This document shows, one piece after another, positions 19,048 through 27,305 of a DNA stretch of 64,000 nt; the stretch's first letter is position 1, and every line of letters starts with the position of its first letter. Position numbers and translations under genes: made by a program. Location: positions 3,224,001 to 3,288,000 of the forward strand of contig NZ_FNLM01000034.1 of the NCBI RefSeq assembly GCF_900105725.1, in the 5' to 3' direction. The notes under the pieces were generated by a model. It was not told the DNA's origin. It ran no database searches and worked only from the letters and a program-made list of their open reading frames with translations. This DNA is from Gordonia westfalica (lineage in GTDB: Bacteria; Actinomycetota; Actinomycetes; Mycobacteriales; Mycobacteriaceae).

Positions 19048-20613
19048 GTGACACTCACCGACACCGCGACCGAACCGCTCTCCGCACGACCACGATTCGC
19101 GCGGTCCGCCCTGCTGGCCGTGGTGTTCGTCTGCGCCGCCTGCGGTCTGGTGTACGAGCTCGCGCTGGTGTCCCTGGGTTCCTTCCTGATCGGCAACACC
19201 GCGACACAGGCATCGATCGTCCTCGCGGTGATGGTGTTCGCGATGGGCGTCGGCTCGCTCGCCGCGAAACCGCTACAGCCCCAGTCGGTCACCGCCTTCG
19301 CGGTCATCGAGTTGTTGCTGGCACTGCTGGGCGGCCTGTCGGTGATGGCGCTCTATGCCGCCTTCGCCTACCTGGAGCTCTACACGCCGGCACTCATCGT
19401 GGTGGCGTTCGTCCTCGGCGTCCTCATCGGGGCGGAGATCCCGCTGCTGATGGTGCTCCTGCAACGAATCCGCCGCCAGGAGCCGGGTGCCGCGGTCGCG
19501 GACATGTTCGCCGTCGACTACATCGGCGCCCTGATCGGCGGCCTCTGCTTCCCGTTCCTGTTGCTCCCGTTGTTCGGTCAGCTCCGCGGGGCCCTCGTCG
19601 TCGGGCTCGTCAATGCCGCGGCCGGTTGCTTCCTGGTCTTCGTCATCTTCCGGAAGTCGTTGAGCCGCAGCCACCTCGTCCTGCTGTCCGCCGGGGCGCT
19701 GGCGGTGGTCGCGGCGCTCGTCGCCGGCCTGCTGTTGTCGGCCCGGTTCGAGGTGACGGCACGGCAGGCGCTCTACCGCGACCCGATCGTGGCCGCCGCG
19801 CGCAGTGCGTACCAGGACATCGTGATCACCGAGAAGTCCACCGGCGCAGGCCCCGACACCCGGCTCTACCTCAACGGCGACCTGCAGTTCTCCTCCGTCG
19901 ACGAGCACCGCTATCACGAGGCTCTCGTCCATCCGGCGATGTCGGGTGCGCATTCGTCGGTACTCGTCCTCGGCGGTGGCGACGGCCTCGCGCTGCGCGA
20001 AGTACTGCGGTACCCCGATGCGCAGGACGTGACCCTCGTCGAACTCGACCCGGAGATGATCCGGCTGGCCCGGACCGATCCTCGCCTGACCTCGCTCAAT
20101 CAGGGGTCGATGACCGACCGGCGGGCGGAGGTGGTGACCGCCGACGCGTTCAGCTGGCTACGCCAGACCGACCGGCGCTTCGACGTGATCATCGTCGACA
20201 TGCCGGACCCGGACGACTCGGCCACCGCCAAGCTGTATTCCACCGAGTTCTACGGGCTCGTTCGCGCACACCTCGCCGACGACGGCCGCGTGGTGGTGCA
20301 GGCGGGCTCGCCGTACTTCGCACCGAAGTCGTTCTGGTGCATCGCCTCGACCCTGCGCGAGGCCGGCCTGGCCGCGACGCCTTACCACGTCGATGTTCCG
20401 GCGTTCGGCGACTGGGGTTTTCACCTCGCCGGCACCGGCGGTCCGATCAACCCGACCGTGAACGCCCCCGGGGCCCTGCGTTTCCTGAGTGCCGAACAGC
20501 TGACCGCGGCGACGGTCTTCCCTCTCGACCGCCGGCCACTCGACCTGCCGCCGTCGACCCTGATGGACCCGCGGATCCTGCGTTACGCGCAGGGCGAGTG
20601 GGCCACCTACTGA
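19048..20613 (+). CDS. membrane-fused polyamine aminopropyltransferase (SpeE-like)
   Basis: 521 residues. The N-terminal half (about 18-230) has some seven membrane helices. The C-terminal half (about 240-521) is a spermidine-synthase domain: YQDIVITE near 255, VLVLGGGDGLALREVLRYP (SAM-type nucleotide loop, near 306-322), VELDPEM, and VDMPDPDD near 384, equivalent to the catalytic DxxDP of SpeE. It would transfer aminopropyl from decarboxylated S-adenosylmethionine to an amine at the membrane; the acceptor is unknown and may not be putrescine. GTG start at 19048, chosen as the first start after the DUF350 stop that gives the family N-terminus. Last gene of the DUF4178 operon. Confidence 0.87.
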   Translation: MTLTDTATEPLSARPRFARSALLAVVFVCAACGLVYELALVSLGSFLIGNTATQASIVLAVMVFAMGVGSLAAKPLQPQSVTAFAVIELLLALLGGLSVMALYAAFAYLELYTPALIVVAFVLGVLIGAEIPLLMVLLQRIRRQEPGAAVADMFAVDYIGALIGGLCFPFLLLPLFGQLRGALVVGLVNAAAGCFLVFVIFRKSLSRSHLVLLSAGALAVVAALVAGLLLSARFEVTARQALYRDPIVAAARSAYQDIVITEKSTGAGPDTRLYLNGDLQFSSVDEHRYHEALVHPAMSGAHSSVLVLGGGDGLALREVLRYPDAQDVTLVELDPEMIRLARTDPRLTSLNQGSMTDRRAEVVTADAFSWLRQTDRRFDVIIVDMPDPDDSATAKLYSTEFYGLVRAHLADDGRVVVQAGSPYFAPKSFWCIASTLREAGLAATPYHVDVPAFGDWGFHLAGTGGPINPTVNAPGALRFLSAEQLTAATVFPLDRRPLDLPPSTLMDPRILRYAQGEWATY

Positions 20614-20756
20614 ACGCCCTCCTCACAGAAGTCGCATAACGTTGCGCACCGCAACACGATTCGCGACACTCGGCTCAGGACGTTCCGGTTGCCGGTGTCG
20701 GACGAAGGCGTCTGAGGCACCCCTGGCGGTTCACCGTGCCAACTAGGGTTGGCGAC

Positions 20757-21947
20757 ATGTCGAGCGAAGTCGCGATCGTCGGATCGATCCTGCTGCTGAT
20801 CATGGTCCTCGGGCTGGTCACGCTGGTCCGGACACGTCGCCAGGTCACCACGCCCACCGAACGTGCGGTGCACATGGCCCTGCACACCGCGTCGCTGGCA
20901 GCGCGGTCGCTGCGCACCGGACTGTCGGAGGAGTCCGCACGGGAAGCCCTTCCGCACCTGCGGACGCTGACCTCGGCCGAGGCCGTCGCCCTCTTCGACG
21001 ACGAGCCGCGCCGACTCGCCCACGACCCGGACGACGACGCGATCTGGGATCCCGACATGCTGCGGGAAGCCGCCAGGGCCGCCGCGTCGGCGAAGGGCGA
21101 TCAGCGTCGGGTCCTGGTGTCCGATCCGTGCGGGGCGGAGTCACCGGTGCGGGCGCTGGTCGCACAGCCGCTCCTCGCCGGCGACGTCAATGTCGGTGTC
21201 CTCGTGGTCGCCACGACCCGCCGTCCGGGTCCGGGCATGCTCGGCGCCGTCGCCGAGGTCGCCCGTTACGTGTCGAGTCAGATCGAACTGGCCGAACTCG
21301 ACGCCTCGCGCGCCCGACTGGACCGGGCCGAGGTGCTCGCGCTGCGCGCGCAGATCAGCCCGCATTTCATCTACAACGCCCTCAACACGATCGCCTCGTT
21401 CGTCCGCACCGACCCCGACCGCGCCCGTGAACTCGTGCTCGACTTCGCCGACTTCACCCGCTACTCGTTCCGCGCGAGCGGCGAATACACGGTCCTGGCA
21501 GACGAACTGCGCAACATCGACCGCTACCTGACCCTCGAACGTGCCCGGTTCGGCAACTCACTCGACGTGAAACTCCATGTCGCGCCGGAGGTCCTGAACG
21601 TCGTCGTACCGTTCCTGGCGCTGCAGCCGCTCGTGGAGAACGCGGTCCGCCACGGACTGGCGTCGAAGGGCGGTGGCACCATCACGATCACCGCGGCCGA
21701 CGAGGGGGCCGACTGCGTGATCACGGTCGAGGACGACGGCGTCGGCATGGACCCCGAACTCCTGCGCACCGGCGCGCTCGACGCCCTCGACCACAGCGAG
21801 GGCGCCCACGTCGGGCTCACCAACGTCGACCATCGCCTCCGCGCGGCCTTCGGCAACGACTACGGACTGGTGGTCGAGACGGCCGTCGGCGCGGGCACCA
21901 AGGTCGGCATCCGGGTGCCGAAGTTCCGGGCCGGCATCCGAGCCTGA
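20757..21947 (+). CDS. LytS-type sensor histidine kinase
   Basis: 396 residues. One N-terminal membrane helix (VAIVGSILLLIMVLGLVTLV), a GAF-like central domain, then the His_kinase (PF06580) phosphoacceptor region LRAQISPHFIYNALNTIASFVRTDPDRARELVLDFADFTRYSFR with His near residue 200, and an HATPase domain (LQPLVENAVRHGLASKGGG, VEDDGVGMDP, HVGLTNVDHRL). This is the LytS/BtsS class that pairs with LytTR regulators. The ATG at 20757 follows a TAGGGT -10-like hexamer by 7 bases and looks leaderless. The cognate regulator is probably the gene at 23842, 1.9 kb away. Confidence 0.9.
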   Translation: MSSEVAIVGSILLLIMVLGLVTLVRTRRQVTTPTERAVHMALHTASLAARSLRTGLSEESAREALPHLRTLTSAEAVALFDDEPRRLAHDPDDDAIWDPDMLREAARAAASAKGDQRRVLVSDPCGAESPVRALVAQPLLAGDVNVGVLVVATTRRPGPGMLGAVAEVARYVSSQIELAELDASRARLDRAEVLALRAQISPHFIYNALNTIASFVRTDPDRARELVLDFADFTRYSFRASGEYTVLADELRNIDRYLTLERARFGNSLDVKLHVAPEVLNVVVPFLALQPLVENAVRHGLASKGGGTITITAADEGADCVITVEDDGVGMDPELLRTGALDALDHSEGAHVGLTNVDHRLRAAFGNDYGLVVETAVGAGTKVGIRVPKFRAGIRA

Positions 21948-21966
21948 CCCCGGAGCCTGCGAAGCG

Positions 21967-22953
21967 CTAGAAGGCCGCCTTCGCCGCCAGGAACGTCACG
22001 GCCGCGAACACAGCGGCGGCCGGGAAGGTGGTCACCCAGGCGGCGGCCATGTTCCCTGCGGTACCCCACCGCACGGCGCTCGTGCGCTTGGTCGATCCGA
22101 CGCCCATGATCGCCGAGGAGATCACGTGGGTGGTCGAGATGGGTGCGCCCAGGCCGGCCGAGGCGACGTAGAGCACCGAAGCGGCCGTCGCTTCGGCGGC
22201 GAAGCCCTGCGGCGGGTCCAGTTCGATGATCTTGCGCCCGAGGGTGCGCATGATCCGCATACCGCCCGTGGCGGTGCCGATGGCCAGGACCACGGCCGTC
22301 AGCAGGAAGCACCACAGCGGGATCGAATAATCGTCCTGGTAGCCCGCGACGACGAGTGCGAGGACCACGATGCCCATCGTCTTGGCGGCGTCCTGCATAC
22401 CGTGACCGAAGGCCATCATGGCGGCTGACACCGTCTGCGCATGCCGGAACCGGCGGCCGGTGATCGCCGGCGACGCATTGCGGAAAAGCCACATGATCGC
22501 CAGCATCGCCGCCGCGCCCAGCAGGAATCCGGCGAGCGGGGAGAGCACCATCGGCAGCAGGATCTTCTCCACGACGCCGGACCAGAGCACGGTGACCCCG
22601 GCGACCAGGGCCGCACCCACCATGCCGCCGATGAGCGCATGCGACGAGGACGACGGGAGGCCGAACCACCACGTGATGAGGTTCCAGGTGATCGCTCCCA
22701 CGAGGGCACATCCGACGAGCAACAGCGCGTCCGGGCCCGCCTTGAGGTCGATGATGCCCGAGCCGACCGTACTGGCCACCTTGGCACCGAAGAAGGAGCC
22801 GATCAGATTGCCGACGGCGGCCATCGCCAGTGCCGCGCGCAGCGTCAGGGCACGGGTCGACACCGAGGTCGCGATCGCATTGGCAGAGTCGTGGAAACCG
22901 TTGGTGAACGTGAAGGCCATGGCAAGGCCGATCACCACGAGAAGTGCGAACAC
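21967..22953 (-). CDS. PiT family inorganic phosphate transporter
   Basis: A 328-residue integral membrane protein of the low-affinity PitA/PiT family. Both family repeats are present: GFHDSANAIATSV near the N-terminus and PISTTHVISSAIMGVG near the C-terminus, along with LPSSSSHALIGG and GHGMQDAAKTMG. Phosphate-metal symport with protons is expected. I chose GTG 22953, eight bases after the DUF47 stop, because it gives the usual VFALLVVIGLAMAF opening; its ribosome site is rather far. Second gene of the DUF47-pit operon. Confidence 0.92.
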   Translation of the reverse strand: MFALLVVIGLAMAFTFTNGFHDSANAIATSVSTRALTLRAALAMAAVGNLIGSFFGAKVASTVGSGIIDLKAGPDALLLVGCALVGAITWNLITWWFGLPSSSSHALIGGMVGAALVAGVTVLWSGVVEKILLPMVLSPLAGFLLGAAAMLAIMWLFRNASPAITGRRFRHAQTVSAAMMAFGHGMQDAAKTMGIVVLALVVAGYQDDYSIPLWCFLLTAVVLAIGTATGGMRIMRTLGRKIIELDPPQGFAAEATAASVLYVASAGLGAPISTTHVISSAIMGVGSTKRTSAVRWGTAGNMAAAWVTTFPAAAVFAAVTFLAAKAAF

Positions 22954-22960
22954 AGGTGTG

Positions 22961-23578
22961 TCACGACTCCTTGAGGACGATGGTCTCGACGATGTTGGCG
23001 ACCTTCTCGAAGGAATCCGCCGCATCCTCGAGTTCGTCGGCGACGTCCTTGAGCTTCATCACCGTCAGCGCGTCGAGGTGCCCGTCGAACAGGTACGCGA
23101 GGAACGTCCGGTACGTGTGATCGGCCCGGTTCTCGAGCGCGTTGATCTCGATCCAGTACCGCTCCAGGTCTTTCATCCCGGCCAGTCGCGGCATCGCGTC
23201 GGCGGTGACGCTCGCGGAGGTGTCGAGGATCTCGATCATCTCCCGCAGGTGCTGCGGGAGCTCGGTGACGCCGTAGAGGGCCATGAGGTGGGTCGCCGCC
23301 TCGATGTGGTCCATGACGTCGTCGAGGCTCGAACCGAGGACGTAGATGTCGGATCGGTCGAACGGCGTGATGAAGCTCGAGTTGACCGTGCGGAACATCT
23401 CGTGCGTGATGCGGTCGCAGTCGTGTTCGAGGTCGACCATCCGGCGCGCGATTCCCTCGAAGTCCGGTTCGGGCTCCAGCAGGCCGGTGAGGGTCTTGGT
23501 CCCATCCGCCAGGCACTGGGCCGAGGACGTGAACAATCCGTAGAAGAGATCGTTCTTGGGTTTGAACCGGGAGAACAC
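22961..23578 (-). CDS. DUF47 (PhoU-like) phosphate transport accessory protein
   Basis: 205-residue all-helical DUF47 protein: VFSRFKPKNDLFYGLFTSSAQ, RMVDLEHDCDRITHEMFRTVNSSFITPFDRSDIYVLGSSLDDVMDHIEAA with conserved metal-binding acidic and His residues. DUF47 genes pair with pit genes and are thought to regulate them, as here. The GTG at 23578 gives the family start; an AGGAAG site precedes it. First gene of the minus-strand pair; divergent from the LytTR regulator. Confidence 0.9.
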   Translation of the reverse strand: MFSRFKPKNDLFYGLFTSSAQCLADGTKTLTGLLEPEPDFEGIARRMVDLEHDCDRITHEMFRTVNSSFITPFDRSDIYVLGSSLDDVMDHIEAATHLMALYGVTELPQHLREMIEILDTSASVTADAMPRLAGMKDLERYWIEINALENRADHTYRTFLAYLFDGHLDALTVMKLKDVADELEDAADSFEKVANIVETIVLKES

Positions 23579-23841
23579 AGTGACTTTCTTCCTATCTTGC
23601 GTCCAACGCATCGAGGCGACGCTGGGCAGCGACTTCCTCGGTGAGTCCGTCTGACGTCGGGATGGCCGTGGACAGGGTAGCGAGACCGCTCGGCGGCCCA
23701 CCCGGCCGACCGGACTTTTTCCGAATTCTCGCGAATCGGGTGTCACACGCTGCGGGCTGTTCCGATCTGTGACGCGGCCCACGCGGTACGATCCTCGTGT
23801 CCGTCGTCGCGCGTCAGGCGCAGTCAGTCGGGAGGTGATGG

Positions 23842-24656
23842 ATGTCCGGGCTGGTGGTGCTCGCGGTCGACGACGAACCCCCTGCTCTCGACGAGCTCCG
23901 ATACCTCCTCGACCGGCAGGAGGACGTCGCCGAGGTGCACGCGGCGACCGACGCGACCGGCGCGCTGCGCGAGCTCAACTCCGGCCGGATCGGCGCGATC
24001 TTCCTCGACATCAACATGCCGGGCCTCTCGGGGCTCGAGCTCGCCGGCGTCCTCGCCAGGTACGCGCAACCACCGGCGATCGTGTTCGTCACCGCGCACG
24101 AGGACAAGGCGGTCCGCGCTTTCGAGGTCGGGGCCGTCGACTATCTGCTGAAACCGCTGCGCGAGGAGCGGCTCACCCAGGCGATCGGACGCGTCCGCGC
24201 CGTCCTCGACGCCCGCACGAAGCCCGCCGAGAAGGCTCCTACCCCGCGCAGGGCGATCCCCGCACTCCCTCCGACGACGTGATCCCGGTCGAGATGAGCG
24301 GGGTGACCTCGTTGGTCCGTCGCGAGTCGATCTCGTGGGTCGAAGCCGTCGGCGACTATGCCCGGTTGCACGCCGAATCGGGCGCCCACCTGGTCCGGAT
24401 ACCGCTCTCGACCCTCGAGTCGCGCTGGCAGGAAAAGGGATTCGCCCGTGTTCACCGTTCCTATCTGGTGGCCTTGCCGATGGTGACCGGCCTACGGGCC
24501 ACCGGGGGCGGGACCGTCGTCAGCATCCGCGCGAACGGGGCGTCGGAAGCGGTGGAACTGCCCGTCAGCCGACGCCAGGTCCGTGAACTGAAGGACCGGC
24601 TCGTCCGAGACCCGCTGCGCCAGTATCGTTCCCCCGCCGTCCGCGACGATGCCTGA
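23842..24656 (+). pseudogene. LytTR response regulator, frameshifted between domains
   Basis: The receiver domain (23842-24240: LAVDDEPPALDEL, phospho-Asp in IFLDINMPG, Thr in VFVTAH, Lys in LLKPL) reads in one frame that stops at 24282. The LytTR DNA-binding domain (SLVRRESISWVEAVGDYARLHAESGAHLVRIPLSTLESRW, FARVHRSYLVAL) follows in another frame to 24656. One extra base near 24268 (CTCCCTCC read as CTCCCCTCC) joins them as IPALPSDDVIPVEM, giving a normal 271-residue regulator. So the gene is either truly broken or carries a one-base sequence error in a C run. The start has a GGAGG site. Expected partner is the LytS kinase at 20757; a likely target is the symporter genes just downstream. Confidence 0.85.
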
Positions 24657-25038
24657 GAACCCGCCGCAGCGCGAACGGGTCGTCCTGGCGTCACGACGCG
24701 GCGCGCGGATGGTCCGCACCCGGGTGGAGGTCCAGGAACAGACCGAGGTCGGTGACGCGCTGGTGCGCGGCCTGATGCGAGCCCAGCTCGGGCTGGCGCT
24801 GCGCCTCGGCGGGAGCCTGCTGGTCGTCGTGGTGGCCATTCCCCTGCTCGCCGTGCTGTTCCCGAGCGTGGCCGAGACGACCGTCTTCGGTATCCGGATC
24901 ACATGGATCGTCCTCGGACTCCTCGCCTACCCCGTCCTGTACCTGACCGGGCTCCTGTTCGTGAGACTCGCCGAGAACGCCGAGCGCGACTTCATGAAAC
25001 TCGTCGACGACGACCCCGGCGAACCGGGCGGCCCATGA
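24649..25038 (+). CDS. small two-helix membrane protein of symporter module
   Basis: 129 residues with a charged N-terminus and two membrane helices (LALRLGGSLLVVVVAIPLLAVLF and ITWIVLGLLAYPVLYLTGLLFVRLAE). It has the size, topology and C-terminal RLAE(N)..ERDF pattern of DUF485-type partners of sodium/solute symporters, though I cannot assign the family with certainty. It overlaps the end of the regulator gene by 8 bases and the symporter start by 4 (ATGA), so the three form one operon. Confidence 0.75.
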   Translation: MPENPPQRERVVLASRRGARMVRTRVEVQEQTEVGDALVRGLMRAQLGLALRLGGSLLVVVVAIPLLAVLFPSVAETTVFGIRITWIVLGLLAYPVLYLTGLLFVRLAENAERDFMKLVDDDPGEPGGP

Positions 25039-26774
25039 CCGGGACCGACGTACTGACCGCCGTGGGACTGTTCGCCGCGGCGATCGCCACGATCGCCGTC
25101 GGCGCCTGGGGCGGACGGTTCTCGCGCACCACGTCGGATTTCCTGGTGGCCTCGCGCACCGTCGGCTCACGGTGGAATGCCGCCGCGGTGTCCGGCGAAT
25201 ACCTCTCGGCGGCATCGTTTCTCGGCGTGGCCGGGCTCGTCGCGAAGTACGGCGCCGACGCCCTCTGGTACCCGGTGGGTTTCACCGCAGGCTATCTCGG
25301 CCTCCTGTTGTTCGTCGCGGCGCCGCTGCGTCGTTCCGGCGCCTACACCGTGCCCGACTTCGCCGAGTTCCGGCTCGCCTCCGCCACCGTGCGCAAGACC
25401 GCGATGGTGGTCGTGGTCGTGGTCTGCGTGCTGTACCTCATCCCCCAGTTCCAGGGCGCGGGACTCACTCTCAACATCCTGTTGGGCGCCCCGGTGTGGA
25501 CCGGCGCGGTCGGCGTCGGGCTCATCGTGATCGTCAACGTCGTCGGTGGCGGGATGCGGTCGATCACCTTCGTGCAGGCATTCCAGTACTGGCTCAAGCT
25601 GACCGCCATCGCGATTCCCGCCCTGGTGCTGATCGGGGTGTTCGCCAACGATCCGACGCACGTGGGCGAACCGGCGCCGCCGCGGGTCACGACGGCCACC
25701 ACCGTCGACGTCACCACCGACGTGTCGGTCACCGTCGCCGAGACCAAAGGCGTGCGCGTCACCGGCACGCTCGACGGAGCCGCTGTCGTCGACGCCCCGA
25801 TCCCGGCCCCCGGCGGTCACGTCATCTCCGCCGACTCCGTCATCTACCTCGACGCCGGTGCCGCCACGCCGGTGGTCGCGGGAGCCCCGGTGCACGGGTC
25901 CGACTGGGTCACGCCCGGCGGCGGCTTCGGCGGTCGCCATCCGCTGTTCCAGGTGCTCTCACTGATCCTGGCCACCTTTCTCGGCGTGATGGGGCTGCCG
26001 CACGTCCTGGTGCGCTTCTACACGAACCCCGATGGCCGATCGGCACGTCGGACGGCGCTCGCGGCGATCGCCCTGCTGTCACTGTTCTATCTGTTCCCCG
26101 TCCTGCTCGGCGTGTTCGCGCGGCTCTACGTGCCCGAACTGCTCATCACCGGGACCTCCGACGCCGCGGTCCTTCTTCTTCCGAGCGCGGCCATCGGCGG
26201 CCTGGCCGGTCAGATCCTCGCGGCCCTGGTGGCAGCCGGTGCCATCGCGGCATTCCTCGCCACGTCGTCGGGTCTGCTCGTATCGGTGGCCGGGGCCCTG
26301 GCGACGGACGTCTTCCGCGGGCGTGTCCGCGACTTCCGCATGGCCGCGGTCATCGGCGGCGCCATCCCGATCGCACTGTCGCTGGCGGCGGGATCGCTGG
26401 AACTGTCCCGGACCGTCGGACTGGTGTTCGCGGTCGCCGCGTCGACGCTGTGCCCGCTGCTCGTGCTGGGGATCTGGTGGCGCGGCCTCACCGCGACCGG
26501 CGCGATCGCCGGTCTGATCGTCGGCGGGGTGTCGTCGGGTTCGGCGGCGTCGCTCGCCATCGCCGGCGTGATCGACGACGACGTCCTCGGCGGCTGGCCT
26601 GCCGCCCTCGTCGGCTATCCGGGCGCGGTCACCGTGCCGGTCGCCTTCGGCACGATGGTGCTGGTCAGCCTCGCAACCCGACGACGGTTGCCCGGCGACC
26701 TCGCCCGCACCTTCGCGCGAATGCACGTTCCCGAACGCGTCGGGATGGGCGTCGATCGTCTGCCCGACGCCTGA
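25035..26774 (+). CDS. sodium:solute symporter (SSS family)
   Basis: 579 residues, about 13 membrane helices. SSS motifs: ASRTVGSRWNAAAVSGEYLSAASFLGVAGL, AYTVPDFAEFR, VGGGMRSITFVQAFQYWLK, GLPHVLVRFYTNPDGRSARR. It resembles acetate/pyruvate-type carriers but contains an unusual hydrophilic insertion of about 90 residues (roughly 205-300, Thr/Val-rich TTATTVDVTTDVSVTVAETKG and following) between helices, probably outside the membrane. Substrate unknown; short monocarboxylates are plausible. Translationally coupled to the small membrane protein before it. Confidence 0.87.
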   Translation: MTGTDVLTAVGLFAAAIATIAVGAWGGRFSRTTSDFLVASRTVGSRWNAAAVSGEYLSAASFLGVAGLVAKYGADALWYPVGFTAGYLGLLLFVAAPLRRSGAYTVPDFAEFRLASATVRKTAMVVVVVVCVLYLIPQFQGAGLTLNILLGAPVWTGAVGVGLIVIVNVVGGGMRSITFVQAFQYWLKLTAIAIPALVLIGVFANDPTHVGEPAPPRVTTATTVDVTTDVSVTVAETKGVRVTGTLDGAAVVDAPIPAPGGHVISADSVIYLDAGAATPVVAGAPVHGSDWVTPGGGFGGRHPLFQVLSLILATFLGVMGLPHVLVRFYTNPDGRSARRTALAAIALLSLFYLFPVLLGVFARLYVPELLITGTSDAAVLLLPSAAIGGLAGQILAALVAAGAIAAFLATSSGLLVSVAGALATDVFRGRVRDFRMAAVIGGAIPIALSLAAGSLELSRTVGLVFAVAASTLCPLLVLGIWWRGLTATGAIAGLIVGGVSSGSAASLAIAGVIDDDVLGGWPAALVGYPGAVTVPVAFGTMVLVSLATRRRLPGDLARTFARMHVPERVGMGVDRLPDA

Positions 26775-26945
26775 CCGTTCACCGTTCGTCGGATCTGATC
26801 GACCGCCCGTCGCACAGACGGCGACCTTCGGCGTGTGACCCACGCCACCTGATTGCGGTGTGATCTGGGCCTCAACAAGGCTGTTCCCCGAAGAGCCATC
26901 ACAGTGGGGTTCCGCCACCGCGGCCCCATCACCTTGGAGGACAGC

Positions 26946-27305
26946 GTGTCGAACATCGACCAACCAGCAGCGGCACCACCGCATGCGCCGACGGGCGAGC
27001 AATTCATCGAAATGCAGAACAGCCCGCAGTTCCAGGAACTGAAGACGCGGCTGCGCAAGTTCATCTTCCCGATGACCGCGTTCTTCCTGATCTGGTACGC
27101 GCTCTACGTGCTGCTCGGCGCGTTCGCGCATGACTTCATGTCGATCCAGGTCTGGGGCAACATCAACCTCGGCCTGATCCTCGGCCTGCTGCAGTTCGTG
27201 ACCACGTTCGTCATCACCGGTCTCTACGTGCGCTTCGCGAACCGCGAACTCGACCCGCGCGCCGAGGCCATCCGCAACGAGATGGAAGGCGGTCCGTCGC
27301 TGTGA
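26946..27305 (+). CDS. DUF485 family membrane protein
   Basis: 119 residues: FIEMQNSPQFQELKTRLRKFIFPMTAFFLIWYALYVLLGAFAHDFM is the DUF485 signature, with two membrane helices and the RFANRELDPRAEAIRNEME tail. Homologues (YjcH) are encoded just before ActP-type acetate permeases, as here; exact role unknown. GTG start at 26946 with a GGAGG site. The stop overlaps the permease start as GTGA. Confidence 0.92.
   Translation: MSNIDQPAAAPPHAPTGEQFIEMQNSPQFQELKTRLRKFIFPMTAFFLIWYALYVLLGAFAHDFMSIQVWGNINLGLILGLLQFVTTFVITGLYVRFANRELDPRAEAIRNEMEGGPSL

Noticed and set aside
24255..24300. Programmed -1 frameshift in the LytTR regulator
   Set aside because: No classic slippery heptamer, and two other genes show the same C-run loss, so mutation or sequence error is simpler.
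26775..26945. CRP/GlxR site (TGTGA half-sites) before the DUF485 gene
   Set aside because: Only isolated half-sites; no properly spaced TGTGA-N6-TCACA.
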